Positions 1-5,240 of a stretch of 5,240 bases of DNA are shown here, piece after piece. The translations under genes were made by a program, and so were the position numbers. This stretch comes from an uncultured Lachnospiraceae bacterium (GTDB lineage: Bacteria > Bacillota > Clostridia > Lachnospirales > Lachnospiraceae), in the NCBI GenBank assembly GCA_905236365.1, contig CAJOPP010000105.1:1-5240 (forward strand). Reading direction: 5' to 3'. The notes below the pieces were generated by a model. The model did no database searches. It had not been told where the DNA came from and saw only the letters and a list, made by a program, of their open reading frames with translations. Position 1 is the stretch's first letter, and the number at the start of each line of letters is the position of its first letter.

Positions 1-492
1 AAAATCATGATAAAGGTGATACATAAGGTCGAAGATCAGGCTGTTGAATTTCAGGGTTCCGCCATGAGGCTGCTCCTCGAAAAGCTGCTGCATCTGTCTT
101 ATGATACGGATGAGAGCGGCACGTTTTTGCCGGCTTTCCGTATCTTCCGCCCGGTAGTCGAAGGAGAACAGAAGCTGGTCGAAATCCGGAATATAGCGCT
201 CCAGTAAAGGGTAGGGGAGCTGGATTAAAATAGCTTTATTGCCGTGAACGGAGCGGATCGAATGAAGCACTGTGGAGTCTATCAGATTGATATCTCCGGG
301 GCCAAGCCGGATGGTCTCATTTGCAAGGATTACATCCACTTCACCTTCCAATACATAGTTGATTTCAATGGCGGTGTGCCAATGTGTGGCGACATAGCCG
401 CTGGGGTCATTGAAGACCCAGAAAAAGATATCCAACCCATCGGTAATACGGTCTGTTTCATGATAGGCCTGATTGCGTTCCTGTTTCGCCAT
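1..492 (-). CDS. AraC-family transcriptional regulator, N-terminal part (cut by left window edge)
   Basis: Read on the minus strand from ATG at 492-490, this is an open frame of exactly 164 codons that runs off the left edge without a stop. The protein begins MAKQERNQAYHETDR. Residues about 33-95 look like the cupin sensor domain of AraC-type regulators: HWH at 37-39, E43, an INYVLEGEVDV strand at 44-54, and the GPGD turn at 65-68 followed by a second strand pair ending near IQLP. Residues about 97-164 look like the helical linker seen before the paired helix-turn-helix domains in this family; those DNA-binding domains are not in the window. The start is supported by GAGGAGGG at 510-503 on the minus strand, about 10 bases upstream. 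It is divergent from a sugar-uptake operon, so it probably controls that operon in response to a carbohydrate. Hand-counted GC over 1-480 is about 48%, somewhat above the permease genes. Family assignment is firm for the sensor half; ligand and activator/repressor role are inferred. Confidence 0.88.
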   Translation of the reverse strand, partial: MAKQERNQAYHETDRITDGLDIFFWVFNDPSGYVATHWHTAIEINYVLEGEVDVILANETIRLGPGDINLIDSTVLHSIRSVHGNKAILIQLPYPLLERYIPDFDQLLFSFDYRAEDTESRQKRAALIRIIRQMQQLFEEQPHGGTLKFNSLIFDLMYHLYHDF

Positions 493-502
493 TTCGCTTG
501 TA

Positions 503-510
503 CCCTCCTC
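503..510 (-). promoter_or_regulatory. Ribosome binding site of the AraC-family regulator
   Basis: The minus strand reads GAGGAGGG, then about 10 bases, then ATG at 492-490. This close match to the anti-Shine-Dalgarno complement fixes the start of the divergent regulator gene, which would otherwise be hard to place because its stop is outside the window. Confidence 0.8.
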
Positions 511-545
511 TTTTTAAATGTCGATATTGAACTATAAAATGCAAT

Positions 546-561
546 ATTATTATATAATAAT
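546..561. repeat. Perfect 16-base AT-only palindrome in the divergent promoter region
   Basis: ATTATTATATAATAAT is its own reverse complement. It contains TATAAT on both strands (553-558 on plus, 554-549 on minus). The minus-strand copy is well placed as the -10 of the regulator promoter; the plus-strand copy lacks a good -35 at normal spacing. It may be an operator, or simply a by-product of two overlapping -10-like sequences in very AT-rich DNA. Confidence 0.5.
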
Positions 562-577
562 TGACATAAAAAAGCAA
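549..577 (-). promoter_or_regulatory. Candidate sigma-A-type promoter for the AraC-family regulator
   Basis: On the minus strand there is TTGCTT (577-572), a 17-base spacer and a perfect TATAAT (554-549). Transcription would start near 542 and leave a leader of roughly 50 bases before the ATG at 492. The -35 box overlaps one of the CAATAT repeats (575-580), so a protein binding there could also affect this promoter; autoregulation is common among AraC-type proteins. The -10 and spacing are good, the -35 matches only in TTG. Confidence 0.55.
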
Positions 578-607
578 TATTTACCTATTTAGTGACAATA
601 TAACCGC

Positions 608-636
608 TTGTTCGCAGAAGTGGATAAAGGTAAAAT
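608..636 (+). promoter_or_regulatory. Candidate promoter for the esterase-transporter operon
   Basis: TTGTTC (608-613), a 17-base spacer and TAAAAT (631-636) form the best-placed plus-strand promoter that I find upstream of the operon. The -10 matches five of six consensus bases, the -35 only three, which fits a promoter that needs an activator. Transcription would start near 643, giving a leader of about 90 bases. Weaker alternatives are TATAAC at 599-604, without a recognisable -35, and TTGACA at 561-566, without a good -10 at 16-18 bases. Confidence 0.4.
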
Positions 637-720
637 GTAGACATCTTAATGATAGATGCCCCCGATTCTTAACGAAGTGAAGGCGGCGTACTTGAATAAA
701 ACAGGACAATATGTTCAGAA

Positions 721-729
721 AAAGGAGGG
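721..729 (+). promoter_or_regulatory. Ribosome binding site that decides the esterase start
   Basis: AAAGGAGGG lies 4 bases upstream of ATG at 734. The in-frame ATG at 656 has no purine-rich sequence before it and would lie only about 13 bases after the proposed transcription start, so 734 is preferred. Confidence 0.85.
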
Positions 730-733
730 AACG

Positions 734-2281
734 ATGTTAAGGGCAGCAGATATTTTTACTTCCGGAATGATGCTGCAACGGGAGAAGCCCATACGAATCC
801 GGGGAACAGCAGAAAGAGGCGAGCAGATTTGCGTCACTATTCAGGGAAAGCATAAAAAAACAATAACGGACGATCAGGGCAATTGGAATATCGAGCTTGA
901 TGCACTGCAGGTTTCCGGGCAGGAGACACTTACTATTCAGGGAGCGGATGAGGTTCTGGTATTTGAAGATGTTGCAGTCGGAGATATCTATATTGCAGCC
1001 GGTCAGTCCAATATGGAATTTTGGATGCGGTATGAACCGCACTTCAAAGAAGCATTGAAGGAATGTGATAATTCCCTGATACGATTTTATGATGTTCCAA
1101 AGGTTGCATATGTCGGGCAAGAGGATGATTTTGACTATAGTCGTATGGGAATATGGCGGAAAGCAACAGAGGAAGATCTGGAATTTTTCTCGGCAGTGGG
1201 GTACTACTTTGCAAGGGAACTGGAAAATGAGCTTTCTGTTCCTATCGGTATCATTGGTTGTAACTGGGGCGGTACCCGTTCAAGTGCATGGATGACAAAA
1301 GAGCATGCGGAAATTGTGGAACCGGAACAGGTGGAAGCCTTTCAAAAAGCACTTGGAGAGCAGAGTTACGAAGCATTTTGTAAGAAGGCGGGAAAGAATC
1401 CCGCTAACGACAGCGGTAAGAGCAGTTGGGATGCTTTTACGGAGTTTATTCTTCCGGGAACACCGAGTCAGGAAGAGATTGATGCTTTTTATGGAATAGA
1501 GGCAGAAGAAAAAGTTTCGGAAGAACAGGAAGAAGCACAGCCGCAGGCTGCACCCGGATGCTTATTTCAGAATATGGTTCTTCGGATTGCACCGTTTTCC
1601 GTACGGGGCGTGCTCTGGTATCAGGGAGAGAGCGATGACGAAGAGGCTGGTGCGGCATTTCGTTACAAAGAGGCTTTGGGTACGATTATGGGAGACTGGC
1701 GAAGAGCATTTCTGGATGAGAAGCTTCCTTTTTTTATCGTACAGTTGCCGGGATTTCGCAGCTGGCTTGGAGTTGAAAACCGGAACTATTCCATTATCCG
1801 GCAAAAGCAGCAGGAGGCAGCCGATGCCGACGAACATGCGTATCTGTGTTCCATTTCAGATGCGGGAGAGGAATTTGACATACATCCAAAGAACAAAAAA
1901 ATCGTTGGAATACGGTTGGCATTATTGGCTTTGAAATATCTGTATGACAAGGATGTAGAGGCAGATCCACCAAGATTAAGGAATGCAGGAAGGACGGGTA
2001 GAGAGATATACCTGACCTTTGAAAATGCCGGAGCGGGACTGACTGTAACCGGAGAGAAGATTGATGCTTTGCACATACTGGCAGATGGTCGTGAAATAGC
2101 ATATACATGGGAAATTTCCGGTGAAGTCATACGGATCGAAATAGAAGAAGAGTTTAAGGAATCTGCAATTGATATAAGATTCGCAAAAGAGGCATGGTAT
2201 AAGGTGAATTTGTATAATGATGCCTGCCTTCCGGCAATCCCGTTTGAGGTTATATGCGAAGAAGTAATTTTGAGGATGTGA
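734..2281 (+). CDS. Sialate O-acetylesterase-like SGNH hydrolase (carbohydrate acetylesterase)
   Basis: The 515-residue product belongs to the sialate O-acetylesterase-like (SASA) branch of SGNH hydrolases, which remove O-acetyl groups from sugars. Residues about 1-80 look like the usual N-terminal beta-sandwich. The catalytic core shows AAGQSNMEF with the nucleophile serine at about residue 92, GCNWGG at 175-180 (oxyanion-hole region), WYQGESD at 295-301, and DIHP at 382-385 with the likely catalytic Asp382 and His384. A C-terminal beta-rich part follows from about residue 410. Length is normal for the family. I see no signal peptide or membrane segment, so it should act in the cytoplasm. 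An acidic, Glu-rich stretch at about 246-270 precedes the segment leading to WYQGESD and may be a surface loop. It is the first gene of the operon, 8 bases ahead of an ABC permease, which suggests it deacetylates imported oligosaccharides. Whether the substrate is acetylated xylan, mannan, pectin or sialic acid cannot be told; the sialate name is a family label. Confidence 0.9.
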   Translation: MLRAADIFTSGMMLQREKPIRIRGTAERGEQICVTIQGKHKKTITDDQGNWNIELDALQVSGQETLTIQGADEVLVFEDVAVGDIYIAAGQSNMEFWMRYEPHFKEALKECDNSLIRFYDVPKVAYVGQEDDFDYSRMGIWRKATEEDLEFFSAVGYYFARELENELSVPIGIIGCNWGGTRSSAWMTKEHAEIVEPEQVEAFQKALGEQSYEAFCKKAGKNPANDSGKSSWDAFTEFILPGTPSQEEIDAFYGIEAEEKVSEEQEEAQPQAAPGCLFQNMVLRIAPFSVRGVLWYQGESDDEEAGAAFRYKEALGTIMGDWRRAFLDEKLPFFIVQLPGFRSWLGVENRNYSIIRQKQQEAADADEHAYLCSISDAGEEFDIHPKNKKIVGIRLALLALKYLYDKDVEADPPRLRNAGRTGREIYLTFENAGAGLTVTGEKIDALHILADGREIAYTWEISGEVIRIEIEEEFKESAIDIRFAKEAWYKVNLYNDACLPAIPFEVICEEVILRM

Positions 2282-2289
2282 GGTGTAAG

Positions 2290-3186
2290 ATGAAAGAGTT
2301 TAAACGACAATTACCGTTACAGTTGATGATAATACCGGGAGTTATTTTTATGCTGATCTTTTGTTATTATCCGATTTACGGTCTCACGATTGCATTTAAG
2401 AATTATACAGTGATAGACACTTTGGATTCTGCCAGATGGGTTGGATTGGAGAACTTCAAAATTATTGCCACAGATAAATACTTCTGGCAGTCCGTTACGA
2501 ATACACTGGGAATCAGTTTGTTGAAACTGCTGATCGGCTTTACGGTTCCTATTATATTATCAATCATGATTTATGAATTGAAGGACGGTCCGTTTAAGAG
2601 AGTTACCCAGACGATTTCGTATCTGCCGCATTTTCTTTCATGGATTATATTGGGAGGTATGGTGGTCAACTGGTTATCGACCAATGGAATGTTGAACAAT
2701 ATCCTGTTACATATCGGAATATTGGATGAGCCGAAGAATTTTCTGCTTGATTCGGGAAAGTATTGGTGGATCGCCGTGTTATCCGATACATGGAAAGAGG
2801 CAGGATGGGGAACAATTCTGTATCTTGCAACTATGGCAGGAATCGATCCGACCTATTATGAAGCGGCGGAGATTGACGGAGCAGGTAAAATGCGACAGAT
2901 CATCAGCATTACACTGCCAATGTTAAAAACGATAATCAGTCTTAATTTTATACTTACAATTAGTAATTTGCTGAAATCGAACCTGGATCAGACTCTGGTT
3001 TTAATGAATTCACAGAATCAGAGCAAAGCAGAGGTGATTGATTCTTATGTTTATCGTATGGGACTTACACAGGGAGATTTTTCTTATGCGACAGCGGTAG
3101 GTCTGGGAGTTTCAATTGTATCTGTCGTATTACTGTTATTGGCGAATTCGGTGACCAAAAAATTAAATGAAGAATCTGTTTTGTAA
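2290..3186 (+). CDS. ABC sugar transporter permease, LplB-type
   Basis: This 298-residue inner-membrane protein matches the LplB-like permeases of the binding-protein-dependent sugar transporter family (MalF side). The start MKEFKRQLPLQLMIIPG followed by a first membrane helix and YYPIYGLTIAFKNY is typical of the group. Six hydrophobic segments can be seen at about residues 11-35, 72-95, 109-128, 158-181, 210-228 and 265-286. The EAA loop that docks with the ATPase is at 191-212, with EAAEIDGAG at its head. The start at 2290 follows AGGTG at 2281-2285. An in-frame ATG at 2254 would overlap the esterase by 28 bases and add 12 residues unlike the family's beginning; it does have a GAGG upstream, so it is not fully excluded. 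It would pair with the next gene to form the transport channel. Related permeases carry complex oligosaccharides; the substrate here is unknown. Confidence 0.93.
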   Translation: MKEFKRQLPLQLMIIPGVIFMLIFCYYPIYGLTIAFKNYTVIDTLDSARWVGLENFKIIATDKYFWQSVTNTLGISLLKLLIGFTVPIILSIMIYELKDGPFKRVTQTISYLPHFLSWIILGGMVVNWLSTNGMLNNILLHIGILDEPKNFLLDSGKYWWIAVLSDTWKEAGWGTILYLATMAGIDPTYYEAAEIDGAGKMRQIISITLPMLKTIISLNFILTISNLLKSNLDQTLVLMNSQNQSKAEVIDSYVYRMGLTQGDFSYATAVGLGVSIVSVVLLLLANSVTKKLNEESVL

Positions 3187-3194
3187 AGGAGGGG
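3187..3194 (+). promoter_or_regulatory. Ribosome binding site of the second permease
   Basis: AGGAGGGG starts directly after the stop of the first permease and lies 9 bases before ATG at 3204. An in-frame TGA at 3198-3200 rules out any upstream start, so 3204 is the first possible ATG. Confidence 0.8.
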
Positions 3195-3203
3195 AGTTGA
3201 CGT

Positions 3204-4079
3204 ATGAGAAATGGGAAAATGAATTCAACAAAAGTATTTAATATCATAAATGTTACGTTGGTAACAATTGTATCCATTATAATTCTGGCACCGGTTCTCA
3301 ATATTCTCGCATCATCCTTTGCGAGCAGTAAATGTCTGGCGGAAGGCGATTTTATCTTTTTTCCGAAAGAACTGACATTGGACAACTACAGAGCAGTCTT
3401 AAATGATTCCAGTATCTGGAGAGCATATTTGATATCCGTTGCGAAGACAGTGATAGGTGTTGTGACACATTTATTATTCTGCTCTATGGTGGCATATGGT
3501 CTAAGTAAGAGATATTTGAAATTTCGCAAATTTTACACTGTGATGGGTGTTATTACCCTGTTTTTCTCGGGAGGTATGATACCGACTTATCTTCTGATAA
3601 AAAAACTGGGACTTTTAAATAATTTTCTGGTATATATCATTCCACAGTTGTTCAGTTACTATGATGTCGTTATTCTTATGAATTTCTTCCGACAGGTTCC
3701 ACCTTCTTTGGAAGAGTCGGCACAGATTGACGGAGCAGGAGTATGGACGGTCTTTATGAGGATTGTAATGCCTCTTTCCAAGCCGGCACTGGCTACAATT
3801 GCATTGTTTAACGGTGTATTTCAATGGAATGATTTTATGACAGCTAAACTATACATAACGGATCAAAATCTGTATCCGGTTCAGATGAAACTATATGATA
3901 TCATTGTTCAGCAGCAGGCGGCAAGTATGAATACGATCGGCAACATTGCACTGGAGACAACATCAAAGGGTATCCAGCTTTCTACCATCGTAGTGACAAC
4001 AGTACCGATTCTGATCATTTATCCACTGCTGCAGAAACATTTTGTATCAGGTATGACGCTTGGTGCAGTAAAAGAATAA
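3204..4079 (+). CDS. ABC sugar transporter permease, LplC/YtcP-type
   Basis: The 291-residue product is the second permease of the pair (MalG side). It has a hydrophobic segment at about residues 14-38 and further segments near 75-98, 110-130, 140-160, 193-207 and 258-275. Family marks include the FPKELTLDNYRAVL region at 53-66 and FFSGGMIPTYLLIKKLGL at 120-137. The EAA loop at 170-191 begins EESAQIDGAG, and the tail ends in KHFVSGMTLGAVKE, close to the usual LplC ending. With the preceding gene it should form a heterodimeric channel in the cytoplasmic membrane for an oligosaccharide handed over by the lipoprotein encoded next. It is separated from its neighbours by 17 and 19 bases, each gap containing a strong ribosome binding site, consistent with one transcript. 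Confidence 0.94.
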   Translation: MRNGKMNSTKVFNIINVTLVTIVSIIILAPVLNILASSFASSKCLAEGDFIFFPKELTLDNYRAVLNDSSIWRAYLISVAKTVIGVVTHLLFCSMVAYGLSKRYLKFRKFYTVMGVITLFFSGGMIPTYLLIKKLGLLNNFLVYIIPQLFSYYDVVILMNFFRQVPPSLEESAQIDGAGVWTVFMRIVMPLSKPALATIALFNGVFQWNDFMTAKLYITDQNLYPVQMKLYDIIVQQQAASMNTIGNIALETTSKGIQLSTIVVTTVPILIIYPLLQKHFVSGMTLGAVKE

Positions 4080-4085
4080 ATAAAC

Positions 4086-4091
4086 AGGAGG
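4086..4091 (+). promoter_or_regulatory. Ribosome binding site of the solute-binding lipoprotein
   Basis: AGGAGG lies 7 bases before ATG at 4099. A second ATG follows at once at 4102, but the spacing favours the first. Confidence 0.82.
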
Positions 4092-4098
4092 AAGCAAA

Positions 4099-5240
4099 AT
4101 GATGAAATTAAAAAAGAGCATGGGATTATTATTTGCAGCAACACTTACATTGGGGTGTCTTTCCGGATGCGGAGGTTCGGAACCTTCCCCGAAAAATAGT
4201 CTTACAGTAGAGACAACAGGAAAAGACGGTGTTGTGGAAGATGGCAGATACACTTTAGATCCGGAAACACCGGCATGGAAGTTGGACACAAAAGAGAATA
4301 CCGAACTTAGCTGGTATGTGAATGCAGACTGGTGGAATACGGACTGGGGCAATGATGTGGTAACTAAGAAGATCAAGGAGGATCTGAAACTGGATGTTAC
4401 ATTCACTTCAGGAGATGATACAAAGCTCAATACATTTTTTGCAGGCGGAGATATGCCGGATATCATTACCGTATTTGACGCATCTTCAAGTATTGCGCAA
4501 AAAGCAGACACATGGGCATATGCTTTACAGGATCTTGCAGATAACTATGATCCGTATTTTTACAAGGTAGCCGCAGATGATACATTGAACTGGTTCCGTT
4601 TAGCGGATGGAAAAACTTATGGTTATGCGGATTATTCCAATACGGTGGAGGATTATGAAAGCGGAGATATTCTTCCGGGAACAGCTTTTGTGATTCGTGA
4701 TGATGTGTATGAGGCAATAGGAAAACCTGAGATGAAGACACAGGAGCAGTTTTTAGACGGATTGAACAAGATAAAAGAACAATTTCCTGATCTGATACCA
4801 TTTGGCTTTAATAATTTTGAGCAGGATGGAACCGGTTCTCTGGGAGATATTTTACAGGATTATCTGGGTGTTCCGATTGCTAATGACGACAACAGCTTCT
4901 ATGACAGAAACCTGGATGAAGACTATCTGTCATGGATTAAGACGTTAAATCAGGCTTACAGGAACGGATGTATCAATGATGACAGCTTTACGGATGATAA
5001 TACTGCATGGCAGGAGAAGCTCAGCATCGGTAAATATGCATGTGCAATGATGGGAGGAGCAGCTCAGCAGTCAGGATTTTTGACACAGTTTACCAATGAT
5101 ACGGGTAATCATTACATTGCAATCGATGGTCCTCAGAGCACGGTTGGTAATGAACCGAAATTGAACCAGGCAGGACTTAGCGGCTGGATGATCACCTATG
5201 TATCAAAGACTTGTAAAGATCCGGCTAAGGCAATTCAGAT
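4099..5240 (+). CDS. ABC sugar transporter solute-binding lipoprotein (cut by right window edge)
   Basis: The frame stays open for 380 codons to the right edge without a stop; the family is usually about 500-560 residues, so roughly the last quarter to third is missing. The N-terminus is a lipoprotein signal: KLKK at 3-6, a hydrophobic core at 8-19, and the lipobox LSGC with the lipidated cysteine at residue 24 (an earlier Cys20 fits the box less well). A flexible, polar linker runs to about residue 66. The mature domain starts with TELSWYVNADWW at 68-79, followed by a KKIKEDLKLDVTF helix-strand and FFAGGDMPDI at 113-122, the common beginning of extracellular sugar-binding proteins of the LplA type. 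Trp72, Tyr73, Trp78, Trp79 and Trp83 form an aromatic cluster that could stack on a sugar. KYACAMMGG at 312-320 fits the late core region. It would be anchored outside the membrane and deliver substrate to the two permeases. Substrate is unknown; assignment to the binding-protein family is firm. Confidence 0.92.
   Translation, partial: MMKLKKSMGLLFAATLTLGCLSGCGGSEPSPKNSLTVETTGKDGVVEDGRYTLDPETPAWKLDTKENTELSWYVNADWWNTDWGNDVVTKKIKEDLKLDVTFTSGDDTKLNTFFAGGDMPDIITVFDASSSIAQKADTWAYALQDLADNYDPYFYKVAADDTLNWFRLADGKTYGYADYSNTVEDYESGDILPGTAFVIRDDVYEAIGKPEMKTQEQFLDGLNKIKEQFPDLIPFGFNNFEQDGTGSLGDILQDYLGVPIANDDNSFYDRNLDEDYLSWIKTLNQAYRNGCINDDSFTDDNTAWQEKLSIGKYACAMMGGAAQQSGFLTQFTNDTGNHYIAIDGPQSTVGNEPKLNQAGLSGWMITYVSKTCKDPAKAIQ

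Larger units (their letters stand above)
524..601. repeat. Repeated CAATAT motif, candidate regulator binding half-sites
   Basis: CAATAT occurs at 542-547, 575-580 and 596-601 on the plus strand, and inverted at 529-524. The plus copies start 33 and 21 bases apart, about three and two helical turns. The first two share a longer GCAATATT core (541-548 and 574-581). A further copy lies in the operon leader at 707-712, sharing GACAATAT with the copy at 594-601. The copy at 596-601 ends seven bases before the candidate -35 of the operon promoter, the usual place for an AraC-type activator. Binding is an inference; the motif is short and AT-rich and also occurs occasionally inside genes. Confidence 0.4.

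Noticed and set aside
7..537. Two plus-strand open frames (7-207 and 244-537)
   Set aside because: They lie antisense to the AraC-family gene, whose minus-strand protein is clearly recognisable; their translations resemble no family and lack ribosome binding sites.
561..566. Perfect TTGACA on the plus strand as the -35 of the operon promoter
   Set aside because: No acceptable -10 lies 16-18 bases downstream; the nearest candidate, TATTTA at 586-591, is at 19 bases and matches poorly.
642..658. Possible hairpin CATCT/AGATG as attenuator or terminator
   Set aside because: Only five base pairs with a 7-base loop and no following T-run.
649..672. Tiny leader reading frame, 7 codons ending in TAA
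   Set aside because: No ribosome binding site and no run of regulatory codons; an ATG followed by a stop at this length is expected by chance.
656..733. Longer esterase start at ATG 656 (26 extra residues)
   Set aside because: No ribosome binding site precedes 656, the extra residues do not look like a signal peptide or the family's N-terminus, and AAAGGAGGG before 734 marks that ATG clearly.
1786..2310. Minus-strand open frame of 174 codons opposite the esterase
   Set aside because: It is a shadow of the esterase coding strand: Ser-rich low-information translation and no recognisable domain.
4047..4801. Minus-strand open frames opposite the binding-protein gene
   Set aside because: The plus strand carries a clear lipoprotein signal and sugar-binding domain; the minus frames show no domain and are shadows.

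Overview
The window looks like part of a carbohydrate-use locus from a Gram-positive, low-to-moderate GC anaerobe, most likely a Clostridia/Lachnospiraceae-type bacterium. This rests on the strong AGGAGG ribosome binding sites, the LplB/LplC-type (YtcP-like) sugar permease pair, the lipoprotein substrate-binding protein and the AT-rich promoter region. The genus is not determined by the sequence.

Layout: positions 1-492 (minus strand) hold the N-terminal 164 codons of an AraC-family regulator with a cupin sensor domain; its DNA-binding half lies beyond the left edge. Positions 493-733 are a divergent control region with a candidate promoter on each strand and several copies of CAATAT. Positions 734-2281 (plus) encode a sialate O-acetylesterase-like SGNH hydrolase with no export signal. 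It is followed, with gaps of only 8, 17 and 19 bases and no terminator, by two ABC sugar permeases (2290-3186 and 3204-4079) and a solute-binding lipoprotein (4099 to the right edge, incomplete). The four plus-strand genes look like one operon.

Working model (inference): the lipoprotein captures an oligosaccharide outside the membrane, the two permeases import it using an ATPase encoded elsewhere, and the esterase removes acetyl groups in the cytoplasm. The divergent AraC-type protein senses the sugar or a breakdown product and controls the operon. The true substrate cannot be read from this window: O-acetylated xylan, mannan, pectin or sialic-acid glycans are all possible.

I see no RNA gene, mobile element, CRISPR array or terminator. 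I also see no convincing new biological system; the most interesting points are the architecture of the divergent control region and the intracellular esterase leading a transporter operon.
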